64,000 nt of DNA from an uncultured Bacteroidia bacterium (lineage in GTDB: Bacteria > Bacteroidota > Bacteroidia > Bacteroidales > ML635J-15): assembly GCA_902791865.1 (NCBI GenBank), contig CADAXK010000012.1, forward strand, positions 34,264 through 98,263, in the 5' to 3' direction. Position numbers and translations under genes: made by a program. A model generated the notes under the pieces. The model saw only the letters and a list, made by a program, of their open reading frames with translations, did no database searches and was not told where the DNA came from. This document shows, piece by piece, positions 37,601 through 46,800 of the stretch (position 1 is its first letter; every line of letters starts with the position of its first letter).

Positions 37601-39130
37601 CACCAATGTTTGCGGAGCAGCTATAGCCGAGTTTGAAAATTCACCGACAGTATAAACCTCGCCACCGACAGTATATTCGTATGCCACAGCCAGAACCTGG
37701 TCGGCATTCAATTTTGAATTAAGTGAAATATAACCCAACTGTGCATTGAGCGTATATTCCGAAGGACTAAGCTTACGAGCAGACTCTATCTTTTCGAAAT
37801 CGGTACCTCCCGACATCTGCAAACCAAGCAAAGTACTGCTAACCATATTTATATCCCTAATATCAGGATAGTCCAATGCTATATTTCCCAGAATATTGAC
37901 ATCGTTGTACGGCGGTATTGTGGTGGTATTATGCAACGAACTGCTCACATACAACGACTGTACATCGTTTACATTCGACTCACCCAAGTCGGCAAAAGCT
38001 ATAATATTTCGAGCATCGGTGTAGTTGCCAGTCTTATTTGTAACCCACACCTCGATTCTGTTAATCGTAACGCCTCCAGTTATAACCGGCAGAGTGGACA
38101 TTGCTCTGTCGTAGTTTTCCTTGAAATAGTGAGATAGGAAGAAGTGCTTGTTTTCTTCGTAATTGTCGGCTTTGATTTCAAATTCCTTAGTGGTACTTCC
38201 GCCTTCTACATTAATCGTAGATGTCTCACTCTTTTTCTGAGAAAGCAAGCCTGTAAGTGTCAATTTTCCGAATTTCAGTTCTGTCTTTACACCGAAAAGG
38301 CTCTGGCTACCCTGAATAAGGGTTCCTGTAAGAGGAAGCGAAACATTTCCTGCTTCAATTTTCTGGATGATGTCGTCATCGTCGCCAGTATATTCAAGTT
38401 TTACATTGTTCTCGAAATCGAAAGATGCCTCGGTATCATACGAAATGTTGACCTTCATCTTTGTACCAATCTGTCCAACAACATTCATCTGGATTTTCTC
38501 GTCGAAATCGAGATTAACTTGCCGTTGTTGCTTTGAATCCAAAGCAGGATTATCGGTACGCGTATATTCCAATCCGAGTGTTAGTTCTGCCGAACCCTGA
38601 GGCTTTATGTCGATTACATTTCCACCGAATATTCTATCGAAAATTTCACCTCCAACTTCGAGTTTTGGAATGAAAGTACTGTTAATCTCCTGATTCTGCT
38701 CACGGTTCATCTTTGCCTTCTGATGCCAGTATGAGTTCATAGCCTTTTCAAAATTATAATTCACATAATCGTCGAAAGGCATATTGTATGGCGTTCCAAT
38801 AGGCATACCGTCGACATTCTTCTGGAAATTGTAGCTATCGGTTTCGGGATCGTATTCCACCGATGTGCTCACATTTGACGGATCGGTACCGTATAACGGG
38901 CTATTGTCGGTATTGTCTGAAGGATTTACATTCTCTTTGGGTAGTGGAAATTTTGCGTTGCCTTCGGTCTTTGTTGTATCATCGTCGGGGCCAGGAAGTT
39001 CCGAGAATGCATTGAGAGACGGATAACGGCCACGACTTCCGTTTCTTGCACTAGACGGAACAAATGCCACGACCATCATCGCAGCCATAAGTCCACAGAC
39101 CAAAGTATATTTTAATATTCTACCGAACAA
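31670..39130 (-). CDS. sprA: SprA, outer-membrane translocon of the type IX secretion system
   Basis: 2486 residues, the usual giant size. SprA forms the very large barrel through which T9SS substrates cross the outer membrane. The visible text fits: N-terminal plug-like region with VEYDPETDSYNFQKNVDGMP, repeated LTLGLEYTRTDNPAL and MNVVGQIGTKMKVNISYDTE near the N terminus, LLVENVDYTVDYNLGRVKIL mid-protein, then long beta-strand-rich sequence. The only start before the signal-like stretch is TTG at 39130 (a TGA lies two codons upstream); starting at the first ATG (39088) would lose the Arg/Lys n-region of the signal peptide. It follows ruvA by nine bases, so the two are cotranscribed. Confidence 0.95.
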   Translation of the reverse strand: MFGRILKYTLVCGLMAAMMVVAFVPSSARNGSRGRYPSLNAFSELPGPDDDTTKTEGNAKFPLPKENVNPSDNTDNSPLYGTDPSNVSTSVEYDPETDSYNFQKNVDGMPIGTPYNMPFDDYVNYNFEKAMNSYWHQKAKMNREQNQEINSTFIPKLEVGGEIFDRIFGGNVIDIKPQGSAELTLGLEYTRTDNPALDSKQQRQVNLDFDEKIQMNVVGQIGTKMKVNISYDTEASFDFENNVKLEYTGDDDDIIQKIEAGNVSLPLTGTLIQGSQSLFGVKTELKFGKLTLTGLLSQKKSETSTINVEGGSTTKEFEIKADNYEENKHFFLSHYFKENYDRAMSTLPVITGGVTINRIEVWVTNKTGNYTDARNIIAFADLGESNVNDVQSLYVSSSLHNTTTIPPYNDVNILGNIALDYPDIRDINMVSSTLLGLQMSGGTDFEKIESARKLSPSEYTLNAQLGYISLNSKLNADQVLAVAYEYTVGGEVYTVGEFSNSAIAAPQTLVVKLIKGTSFTPSKKNWDLMMKNIYNIGAYQITRDDFTLDILYTNDKTGTDLTYIPAGAIDNIQLLRVLGLDNLNTQNDPYPDGMFDFVENFTISSSGGRIIFPVREPFGSYLYEKITGGNSSLANVANGYVFPELYDSTKSKAQQLAEKNKFKLKGRYKSTSSSEISLNAINVPQGSVSVTAGSALLVENVDYTVDYNLGRVKILNQGILEAGTPISINLESNSVGSMQTKVLTGLHANYDFSNNFNIGATILHLKEKPMTPKVNIGEEPLSNTIWGANLSYRTDVPFLTKAIDFLPLLQTKEMSTITFNAEFAQLLPGHSKVIGKEGAAYIDDFESSKITNDIKSYVSWSIASTPNDSVLFPESSKINDLDYGRNRGLLSWFVVDQTLHESTSPISIEDRSSHYTRLVYETELFPNRESETNLEKNIAPLNLVFYPNEKGPYNYDVAGMNSLGLLENPRKRWAGIQRQLTTTDFEDANIEYIEFWMMDPFVEDSTNPGGDLYFNLGDVSEDILKDGRKSFEQGLPAPSLQNPVDTTVWGLVPTSQALVSAFDNDAEIRFAQDVGFDGLSTENEVTFFDEYLEQVKNMFGESSEAYQKALADPSSDNFHHYKGTDYDEKGLNILQRYKYFNGLDGNSIPREYQTESYITNATTTPDVEDINRDNTLSESENFFQYRVSIRPQDLIVGQNYIADKTVVSVTLANDETSQVTWYQFKIPISEYSKRVGSISDFKSIRFMRMFMTNFDTTTCLRFGTLDLVRGEWRKYDDSFMQPGEYIVTELENTSFDVSAVNIEENASRRPVNYVLPPGVTREQNTMNPQMQQLNEQAMTIKVLDLADGDARAVYKNVYLDVRKYLRMQMFVHAESVVGKDEIKDGDVSVFVRLGTDYKNNYYEFEVPLKVTPEGYYSGEDVESPDRYVVWPEENDINIVFEDLTKVKENRNELIRLGNQNVGLTKLYSEMNERGKISVMGNPNLSNVQTIMIGVRNPKQVSLNGTDDGLPKSAEIWVNELRLTNFNEKSGWAATARATAKLADFGTVTLSGTTKKPGFGALNSTIKDRLTEEINQYDFSSSFEFGKFFPERFNVRIPLYVAVSENVSNPEYDPLSPDVLMKNTLKNPDLPKEYKDSIKHLSQDYVKRTSINLTNVKVNGKQGQKPHVYNLSNFSLSYGYTNVFQRDPNTIFRTNITHTASVFYNYNATPKIVEPFKDVKLFKKKAFKIIKDFNFYYLPSQISFRSNLNRQYGETQIRNVYDPSYTLPISVIKDFTIIRQYDFKYNFSKNLKFEYTATNNARIDEPEGRLYKGDPEYEQKMDSIWKNFKTFGRNTSFYQQWSASYTLPINKIPIFDWISASVRYQGSYNWTAGAITADTLNIGNVVQNSNTMSANTQFNLLNLYNKVKYLKNVNNKYRGRASTKKKETETVNYEENIGKLAAGKKKTINHKLKTKNVTIKVTDDKGRPINAEMSVIDDNKLSFTVEKDVENIKVQVTGKRDKKDSVAKKIFDNLLVVLMSVKNVSANVSETNGTLLPGYMGKTKLIGMSKYTPDEEMFGVQPSVIAPTFPFVIGWQVKNFGEWACEHNLVTKDTSSIQAYTQTHSRNWNFRASLEPVRDLKIDLSMLHNYSENQTKYYRYMVDPATGVGEFRGLNPSMTGTFSMSTITIKSAFEKFKSENYVSETFSQFSENRIIIAERLAKERPDYDGTVDEDGFPNGFGRTSQDVLIPAFFAAYTGQDPHKVNLSTIPGLWSALPNWQIVYDGLSKIPKLKKVFRSLSIKHTYRSTYNIGSFQTRLANEYDPDESGLNQIRDQLNNFYSRYVINGISISEQLSPLISFDMMLVNSMSVKVEVKKTRNLTMSFSNNQLTEVKNNELIIGAGYRFKDVALTISVGGRKRDLKSDLNLRFDFSARKQITMIRKLEEAQDQPTSGNIQYTFKLSADYVLSNRFNVSLFYDQSINNPIVGTSFKTVNAKVGIMMRFTLAT

Positions 39131-39139
39131 AGTTCAATT

Positions 39140-39727
39140 CTACAAATAGTTCAACGACAGCTTGATAACTGTTTCAAGGGAAGCATCGGGCTTTTCCTTT
39201 AGCACCTTGTCAAGCACTTTTTCCACTGAGGCCTTTGCAAAGCCAAGAGTAGTTAAAGTTAATAACGCATCTTTCTTAATTGTATTGTCCGAAGCTGCAA
39301 AAATTTCTGCAGTATCGAAATCTCCCGACATATTTACCTTATCCTTGAGGTCGAGAATAATGCGTTGTGCGGTCTTTGCACCTATGCCCTTAACGCTTTT
39401 CAGCTTTACAAGATTTTCGCTAAGGATAGCATTTGTAAGTTCTTGCGGTGTAAGCGACGACAATATAAGCCGTGCTGTGTTTGGACCTACTCCGTTCACT
39501 GTAACCAGTAGACGGAAAAGTTCTCTCTCTACTTTAGTAACAAAACCAAAAAGCAAATGAGCATCTTCTCTAACCACCTGATGCAAAAACAATTGAGCCT
39601 GCTCACCCTGCCGCAATGCGGAATAGGACGTAAGGCTTATATTAACAAAGTAGCCTATGCCGTTAACCTCAACCACTGCATAAGCAGGATTAAGTTCAGC
39701 AACAAGTCCCTTGACATATTCGTACAT
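39140..39727 (-). CDS. ruvA: Holliday junction branch migration protein RuvA
   Basis: 195 residues. RuvA tetramers hold four-way DNA junctions and load the RuvB motor. The OB domain opens MYEYVKGLVAELNPAYAVVE; two helix-hairpin-helix motifs follow (LVTVNGVGPNTARLILSSL at about 73 and KLKSVKGIGAKTAQRIILDL at about 108), and the C-terminal three-helix domain ends LETVIKLSLNYL. RuvB and RuvC are not in the window. Pairing with sprA is a typical Bacteroidota arrangement by recall. Confidence 0.96.
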   Translation of the reverse strand: MYEYVKGLVAELNPAYAVVEVNGIGYFVNISLTSYSALRQGEQAQLFLHQVVREDAHLLFGFVTKVERELFRLLVTVNGVGPNTARLILSSLTPQELTNAILSENLVKLKSVKGIGAKTAQRIILDLKDKVNMSGDFDTAEIFAASDNTIKKDALLTLTTLGFAKASVEKVLDKVLKEKPDASLETVIKLSLNYL

Positions 39728-39752
39728 AGTTATCCTAAAATAAAATTAGGCG

Positions 39753-39785
39753 CAAATTTAATAATTTTTTTGGTTCACATACCAA
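39753..39785 (-). promoter_or_regulatory. Promoter of ruvA-sprA
   Basis: Minus strand TTG (39785-39783), 22 bases, then TAAATTTG (39760-39753); 25 bases before the ruvA ATG. Confidence 0.5.
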
Positions 39786-39829
39786 TAAATAAAAAGGGAT
39801 TTTGAATGTATTTGTATCCAAAAATACAC

Positions 39830-40396
39830 TTAAAACTGATAGCTTATTTTTACTACTGGATTTGAGTACAGCGAGTACATGGATTCGTTGAAATTGTACA
39901 TTACCGACAGCACCATATACGACCTTCTTCCAATGGGCACCTGAAACCCTAGACCTAGCATTGGAGAGGCAATCCACATGGGTTCTTCGGCAGAAAGTAC
40001 AGTATAAAACTTGCCCATGTTGGTGTACGAAAACTGCCCATATATAAGTATCCCCATATCTGTTCTGAAAAATGGAATAAGGTCACCTATACTCTTTATG
40101 ACAGTAAAACTTGCAAACACATTGCCACCGAAAATACTGCCTTTGAAATTATAAAACTCAGAGTACACAAACATATAGTCGATTCCCACACCAGCCGAAA
40201 ACCTGTTTGTTATCCTGTAGCCGACCTGCGGGCTAAGTGAGATCTGCGTTACAGTACCAAAAGCCAAGTCGAGGTCGCCACCATAGAAAATGCGTTGTAC
40301 TGGACTTGGTGGCGGTTCTGTTTCAAGATATTGTGCCCTAAGTCCACATGCAACAAATGATAGAAATATGAACAGCAACAATTTTTTCATTGTCAT
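39830..40396 (-). CDS. Small outer-membrane beta-barrel protein
   Basis: 188 residues. Signal peptide MTMKKLLLFIFLSFVACGLR, cut before AQYLETEPPP. About eight amphipathic strands follow (DLDLAFGTVTQISLSPQVGY, then FSAGVGIDYMFVYSEFYNF and so on) and the chain ends in KISYQF with a terminal Phe, the signal for BAM-mediated barrel insertion. ATGA overlap with the GH3 gene indicates translational coupling. Function unknown. Confidence 0.8.
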   Translation of the reverse strand: MTMKKLLLFIFLSFVACGLRAQYLETEPPPSPVQRIFYGGDLDLAFGTVTQISLSPQVGYRITNRFSAGVGIDYMFVYSEFYNFKGSIFGGNVFASFTVIKSIGDLIPFFRTDMGILIYGQFSYTNMGKFYTVLSAEEPMWIASPMLGLGFQVPIGRRSYMVLSVMYNFNESMYSLYSNPVVKISYQF

Positions 40397-43362
40397 TTGT
40401 CATATATGGCATTATACAATGCCTCCTCGATGTTGGTACGTATGTTCTGCTTCATAAGTTTTCCATTTTCGGAATCTGTATAAACGCGGTTGGTAAGAAC
40501 AACCACCGCCATATTGTACTCAGGATCAGCCCATACCATTGTACCAGTATAGCCTGTATGTCCAAACGAGCGGTCTGACGAACTTTTGCTTCCTGTTCCT
40601 TTTGAACGGTCGTGAACAGGCTTGTCCCAACACAATGCCCGACGACAGAAAGTAGGCTCGTAATGGTACTCGGTGAAACGTTGTACAGCAGTATCCGAGA
40701 AATATCTAACTCCGCCATACTCACCATTCTCAAGATAAATCTCCATTACCTTTGCCAAATCGTTGGCATTGCCAAAAAGTCCAGCATGACCGGAAACTCC
40801 TCCCAACATTGCTGCTGCCTGGTCGTGTACATGACCATGGAGTTGCTGCATACGAAAATATGTATCGTTTTCTGTAGGTATAATCTGTTCCAATTTGTAT
40901 CGGTCCAATGGATTGAAACACAATGAATATGCACCCAATGGCGAGAATACTTTCCTATACGTATATTTTACATAATCCTCACCGGTAATATGCATTATCA
41001 CATAAGGCATTACAATGAATCCCAAATCGGAATAAACATATTTTCCCTTGTTTTCGAGAGCCGACTCTTTTATTAGCCTGAACATTTCGTCCTTGTACGA
41101 CTTTGCCATAAACAGGTCATCGGCAACCTGAATTGAAAATTTGTCCGACTTGGTATCGCTGTAAATCTTGGGATACATCTCCTCGGTCATGGTTTTCTTG
41201 TAGAATGGAATCCACGACCTCAACCCTGCCCTATGCGTGAGCACCTGCTCGAAAGTAAGATGCGATTTGTTTGAATTCTTCCACAAATCGTAATAATCCG
41301 ACACTTTATCCTTTATAGTAAACTTACCCTCATCGTATAGCATTATTATATCGGAAGTTGTAGCAATAACCTTTGTTAACGAAGCCAAATCGTACACATC
41401 AAAGTCATCAACTTTTTCCTTTTCATCATAGGTATGATATCCCATTGATTTATGGTATATTACAATGCCGTTTCGTACAAGTACAACCTGACCGCCCGGA
41501 TATGCCTTGGTGTGAATACCGCTCTTGAAAATTGAATCGACTTTGTGAATTACTTCCGATCTAACACCTGCATCTTCTGGAATGTTGGAATACTTCAGAC
41601 GTATCTTGTGGGTTTTCTCTCCCATGCCTTCCTTTATGTTCTCGGTTGCCGAAACTGGCATCACACCGCAGGCTGGGATTCCGCCAAATACAAGCTGTGC
41701 CGAAAAATCATTAGTTATCTCCCAGTCGTTGTATGAAACTATTATCGACTTTGCTCTATCAATATTGCTAAAATAGGCAAGTCCGTAAGGATTTGCAAAT
41801 AAATCGAATACCACATTTTTGCAATTTGCAAGAATTTCATTGGCGCCATCTATTGTTGCCTGCGAAATACCAAATTTCTTTGCAACAGAACGTTGATTTT
41901 GTCCATGAACACTTACAATGACTATATCGTACGAAGCAAGCTTTTTCTTGCGTTGTTCGGCTGATAAGCCTTTAAAATCCTTAGAATACACGAAATTTTT
42001 GACATCTGCATAATAGCGCAACCTTTTTTGGAAAAAGGTCTCTTCGGTGCTTTCAAACGATACAGATGCTATTTTTACCGAGTCAAGGTTCATTATCGGC
42101 ACTATCGAATCCCTATTTACGGCAAGGGTCAAGGCGTTTTCTATCAAGTGCTGCTGCATCAATCGAGCCTGCACATCATTGAGGTCGGCATAAACATTTT
42201 TTGTCGAAATGGGTTCGTAACCCTTATTTAGCCCAAGGCGCAGCTTTGTGAGCAATACGCGATTGCATGCTTCATCAATGTCCTTTTCAGAAATTTTTCC
42301 TTCCTCGATGGCTGATTTCAATTTTTCTATCACGTCCTTAACATCGGTGGGGAACATAATCATGTCGTTGCCAGCAAGCAAAGCCATGACATCGGCTTCG
42401 TTGCCCTTGTAATTGGTTGTAATTCCGCCCATGTTCATTGCATCTGTAAATACCATTCCGTTGAAATTGACATCCTTGCGTAATACGTCCTTTACTGCCT
42501 TTGAAGATAGCGAAGCTGGAAGATTTTCGGTAGGGTCTATTGTCGGCACAAAAAGATGCGAAACCATCATTCCTCCCACGCCTTTTTCAGACAAATAACG
42601 GAAAGGATACAATTCGATGGAGTCGAGACGAACTCGGTCGTGGTTAATTACAGGCAAGGCCTTATGCGAATCTACATTGGTATCGCCATGACCGGGAAAA
42701 TGCTTGCCAACAGCCAGCACTCCATTGTCCTGCATTCCTTTGGCATACATCCAACCTTTTTCGGCTACGTTGTACTTGTTTTCGCCAAACGACCTATCGT
42801 TAATAACTGGATTAGAAGAATTTACATTAACATCAATAACTGGAGCAAAGTTTACATTTGCACCGACCCTTTTGAGCTGTCGTGCAAATTCAGCACCCAT
42901 GTCGTACACCAAAGCATTGTTTGTAATTGCCCCCACAAGCATTTGCCGTGGATACATTACCACACTATCGAGACGCATGCTAAGCGACCATTCGGCATCC
43001 ATACCAACCAACAATGGAACTTTGCTTACCTTCTGCAAACGGTTTACCAGATTTATCTGCCTGCCGGGACCGCCTTGCATGAAGATTACTCCGCCAAGCT
43101 GATATTTTTCCACAAGAGCAACTGTTTCCGAATTATAAGATGCTGATCTGTTTGAATATACAGGAATCATTATCAACTGTGCAATCTTCTCATCAAGAGT
43201 CATCTGGTTCATTACAGAATCAACCCACGATATATCCATATTCCAGAACCAAGGCTCTTCTGTCTGGACAAAACCAGTGCGTTCCACTTCGCTTACGGCC
43301 ACCTTCATTCCTATGCAACTGAATGCTGCAACAAATATCAGAACAGCAATTATCTTTCTCAT
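40393..43362 (-). CDS. GH3 beta-N-acetylglucosaminidase fused to a serine beta-lactamase-like domain
   Basis: 989 residues with a signal peptide. Residues 45-375 are a NagZ-type GH3 domain: GKHFPGHGDTNVDSH (219-233, with the catalytic His-Asp pair typical of NagZ) and GMVFTDAMNMGG with nucleophile Asp307. Residues 385-570 are the accompanying GH3 C-terminal domain. Residues 605-989 are a class C beta-lactamase/transpeptidase-like domain: SLTK (Ser661, Lys664), YSD (777-779) and GHTG near 943 as the third motif. The fusion is known in Bacteroidota and likely acts on peptidoglycan fragments in the periplasm, joining glucosaminidase and peptidase or esterase activity. The second activity is inferred. 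Confidence 0.92.
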   Translation of the reverse strand: MRKIIAVLIFVAAFSCIGMKVAVSEVERTGFVQTEEPWFWNMDISWVDSVMNQMTLDEKIAQLIMIPVYSNRSASYNSETVALVEKYQLGGVIFMQGGPGRQINLVNRLQKVSKVPLLVGMDAEWSLSMRLDSVVMYPRQMLVGAITNNALVYDMGAEFARQLKRVGANVNFAPVIDVNVNSSNPVINDRSFGENKYNVAEKGWMYAKGMQDNGVLAVGKHFPGHGDTNVDSHKALPVINHDRVRLDSIELYPFRYLSEKGVGGMMVSHLFVPTIDPTENLPASLSSKAVKDVLRKDVNFNGMVFTDAMNMGGITTNYKGNEADVMALLAGNDMIMFPTDVKDVIEKLKSAIEEGKISEKDIDEACNRVLLTKLRLGLNKGYEPISTKNVYADLNDVQARLMQQHLIENALTLAVNRDSIVPIMNLDSVKIASVSFESTEETFFQKRLRYYADVKNFVYSKDFKGLSAEQRKKKLASYDIVIVSVHGQNQRSVAKKFGISQATIDGANEILANCKNVVFDLFANPYGLAYFSNIDRAKSIIVSYNDWEITNDFSAQLVFGGIPACGVMPVSATENIKEGMGEKTHKIRLKYSNIPEDAGVRSEVIHKVDSIFKSGIHTKAYPGGQVVLVRNGIVIYHKSMGYHTYDEKEKVDDFDVYDLASLTKVIATTSDIIMLYDEGKFTIKDKVSDYYDLWKNSNKSHLTFEQVLTHRAGLRSWIPFYKKTMTEEMYPKIYSDTKSDKFSIQVADDLFMAKSYKDEMFRLIKESALENKGKYVYSDLGFIVMPYVIMHITGEDYVKYTYRKVFSPLGAYSLCFNPLDRYKLEQIIPTENDTYFRMQQLHGHVHDQAAAMLGGVSGHAGLFGNANDLAKVMEIYLENGEYGGVRYFSDTAVQRFTEYHYEPTFCRRALCWDKPVHDRSKGTGSKSSSDRSFGHTGYTGTMVWADPEYNMAVVVLTNRVYTDSENGKLMKQNIRTNIEEALYNAIYDK

Positions 43363-43390
43363 TTTCTTAACATTTGCGAAAATACAAACG

Positions 43391-43398
43391 ACAAAAAT
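43391..43398 (-). promoter_or_regulatory. -7 box of GH3/beta-lactamase gene
   Basis: Minus-strand TATTTTTG, 28 bases before the ATG. No TTG at the expected distance. Confidence 0.35.
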
Positions 43399-43534
43399 AA
43401 TTTATTATTCCACGGCTTTACAGTGGAAACGAAAAAAGTACCAACAAATGAATGTTAGACAATTAGAAGATTAAATAGCATTGTTTATTATCGCAGAGTT
43501 CGCAGGAAATTTGTTCAATGAACTATGTATATAA

Positions 43535-43567
43535 ACAAAAAAAGAGAATGACTTTTGCCATTCTCTT
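43535..43567 (-). terminator. Terminator of the rpoBC operon
   Basis: Minus strand AGAGAATG (43566-43559) and CATTCTCT (43550-43543) with an eight-base loop, followed by T7. It is 20 bases after the DUF3467 gene. Confidence 0.85.
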
Positions 43568-43585
43568 CTATCGTTAAACAATCTG

Positions 43586-43888
43586 TTACGCTTTTACTGT
43601 GTTTCCTCCAAAATTCATTGGAATCTTAGATGATTGAACTTGAATCTGTCCGAAATTGGATTCATACTTCTGAATATTGTCCTGCAATGCAAACAAAAGT
43701 CTCTTTGCATGTTCGGGAGTTAAGATTATCCTCGACTGTACCTTTGACTTAGGTATACCAGGCATAATCCTTACAAAATCGAGTATGAATTCGGATGTGG
43801 AGTGACTTATTACAGCGAGATTTGCGTATGTTCCCTGTCCCGTCTGCTCGTCCAATTCAATGTTCAACTGGTTGTTGTTCTCTGCCAT
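43586..43888 (-). CDS. DUF3467-family protein
   Basis: 100 residues. Contains YANLAVISHSTSEFILDFVR, then MPGIPKSKVQSRIILTPEHA and KRLLFALQDNIQKYE, the known DUF3467 pattern. No biochemical function is established. It follows rpoC by ten bases and precedes the operon terminator; by recall this neighbourhood is conserved in Bacteroidota, suggesting a link to transcription. Confidence 0.9.
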   Translation of the reverse strand: MAENNNQLNIELDEQTGQGTYANLAVISHSTSEFILDFVRIMPGIPKSKVQSRIILTPEHAKRLLFALQDNIQKYESNFGQIQVQSSKIPMNFGGNTVKA

Positions 43889-43898
43889 AATTATTCAA

Positions 43899-46800
43899 TT
43901 AAATTTCTGTTTCTGGTTGCTGTTGCTCAAGCGTATCAAGATAAGGAGCTACCTCGGCCTTGTTGCACACGCGCAGGCTCTGGAATTCGCGCAGACCTGT
44001 TCCTGCAGGAATCAAGTGTCCTACGATTACATTTTCCTTCATGCCTTCGAGAGTATCTTCCTTAGCACGGATAGCAGCCTCGTTCAATACCTTTGTGGTT
44101 TCCTGGAATGAAGCAGCCGACATGAAGCTGGAGGTCTGCAATGCAGCCTTGGTTATACCCTGCAATACCTGGCTTGATGTTGCCGGAATTGCGGGACGAG
44201 CCTCAACCAACTTCTTGTCTTTACGCTTCAGCATCGAGTTTTCATCGCGAAGTCTTCTGTACGAAACAATCTGACCTGCTGTGAAATTCTCGGAATCACC
44301 AGCATCAACGACTACCTTCTTGTCGAAGATAGAATCGTTTTCCTGTCTGAATTCCCACTTGTCAACCACCTGCTTTTCAAGGAACTGGGTATCGCCTGGA
44401 TCTTCTACAACAACCTTTCTCATCATCTGGCGTACGATTACCTCGAAATGCTTATTGTTAATCTTAACACCCTGCAGACGGTAAACATCCTGAATTTCGT
44501 TTACAAGATATTCCTGTACTGCGGTCGGACCCTTGATAGCAAGGATGTCTGACGGAGTGATAGCACCATCGATAAGCGGAGTACCAGCCTTGATGTAATC
44601 GTTTGGCTGAACAAGAATCTGCTTTGACAGCGGAACCAAATATTTCTTCGAGTTGCCTTCCTTCGGAGTAATTTCGATTTCACGGTTACCACGCTTAATC
44701 TTACCGAACTGAACAACACCGTCGATTTCGGAAACAACAGCTGGGTTGGATGGGTTACGAGCCTCGAACAACTCGGTTACACGTGGCAAACCACCCGTGA
44801 TATCACCACCCTTACCTACAACCTTCGGCATCTTGATGAGGATGTCACCAGCCTTAATCTGGTCTTTCTCGTTCTTCATCAGACGTGCGCCTACTGGCAA
44901 GTTGTAAACTGCAAGTACTTCCTTGTTCTTGTCAATAATCTTTGCAACTGGAATCTTGGACTTATCCTTGGTTTCGGTAATTATTCTCTCGATGAAACCT
45001 GTCTGCGGAGCAATTTCCTGCTTGAAGTTAACACCTTCGACAACATCTTCGAATATAAGCTTACCAGTGTATTCGGAAATGATTACTATATTGTACTGGT
45101 CCCATTCACAAATCTTATCGCCCTTCTTAACGAGGTCACCATTCTTGAAATACAACCTTGAACCGTAAGGCAATGTCTTGTTAACCAAAGCAATCTTTGT
45201 TCCCTGGTCAAGAATCTTGAGTTCGGCCATACGGGTAACAACGATGTCAACATTACCTTCTTCCTCTTCGTGGGAAACTGTACGAAGTTCATCTATTTCA
45301 AGAATACCGTCGTATTTTGCTGTAATTGTTGATTCACTTGCAATGTTACCTGCAATACCACCAGAGTGGAATGTACGAAGAGTAAGCTGTGTACCTGGTT
45401 CACCGATTGACTGAGCAGCGATAACACCAACAGCCTCGCCCTTCTGAACCATCCTGTGAGTTGCAAGGTTACGACCGTAGCACTTAGCACAAACGCCCCT
45501 ATGCGATTCGCAAGTAAGAACCGAACGTATTTCAACCTTTTCGATTGGTGAATCGGCGATTGTCTTAGCTATGTCCTCTGTAATTTCTTCTCCAGATGCA
45601 ACGATAAGTTCGTTGGTCTGTGGGTGGAATACATCATGAACACTGATTCTACCAAGAATACGATCGTACAACGATTCGATAAGTTCGCCGTCGTCCTTTC
45701 TGAGTTCAGAAACTTCAAGTCCGCGCAATGTACCGCAGTCTTCCTCGGTGATGATTACATCGTGAGCCACATCGACAAGACGACGGGTCAGGTAACCAGC
45801 ATCAGCCGTCTTAAGAGCGGTATCGGCAAGACCCTTACGAGCACCGTGGCTGGAGATAAAGTATTCGAGAATCGAAAGACCTTCCTTGAAGTTAGCAAGA
45901 ATTGGGTTTTCGATGATTTCGCTTGCGCCTGTACCAGACTTCTGCGGCTTAGCCATAAGACCTCTCATACCGCACAACTGGCTAATCTGTTCCTTAGAAC
46001 CACGAGCACCAGAGTCAAGCATCATGTAAACAGAGTTGAAACCTTGGTCGTCGGTCGAAAGTTTCTTCATAACGGCGATACTCAACTTAGCGTTTACATT
46101 GGTCCAAACATCGATAACCTGGTTGTAACGTTCGGTATCGGTAATGAAACCGTTGCTGAAGTTGAACATGATTTCGTCAACCTGGTCATAACCATCCTGA
46201 ATGAGCTGAGCCTTTTCGTCAGGAACGATAACGTTGTCGAGGTTGAATGACAGACCGCCGATAAAAGCGTTGTAGTAACCCATATTCTTGATGTCGTCGA
46301 GGAACTTAGCAGTAGTTGCAGTTCCACACTTATTGATAAGGTTACCAATGATGTCTCTCAAAGATTTCTTTGTAAGGAGCTGGTTGATATATCCGTATTC
46401 CTTTGGAACAACCTGGTTGAACAATACTCTACCAGTTGTTGTCTCAATAATATGTTCAATGAAGTTGCCGTTTTCGTCAACATCGTGATGTCTAACCTTA
46501 ATCTTTGCATGAAGACCGAGTTTACCTTCATTGTAAGCGATGATAACTTCCTGCGGACCGTAGAATGTCTGACCTTCGCCCTGCTCGCCAGTTCTTTCCT
46601 TGGTAATGTAGTACAGACCAAGAACCATATCCTGAGATGGTACCGTAATAGGCGCACCATTTGCAGGATTAAGGATGTTGTGCGAAGCAAGCATAAGAAT
46701 CTGAGCTTCCATTACAGCAGCATTGCCCAACGGCAAGTGAACAGCCATCTGGTCACCATCGAAGTCGGCGTTGAATGCCGTACATACGAGTGGGTGAAGT

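Noticed and set aside
45624..46250. 208-codon open frame on the plus strand within rpoC
   Set aside because: Complete overlap with the RNA polymerase beta' gene; no plausible start signal.
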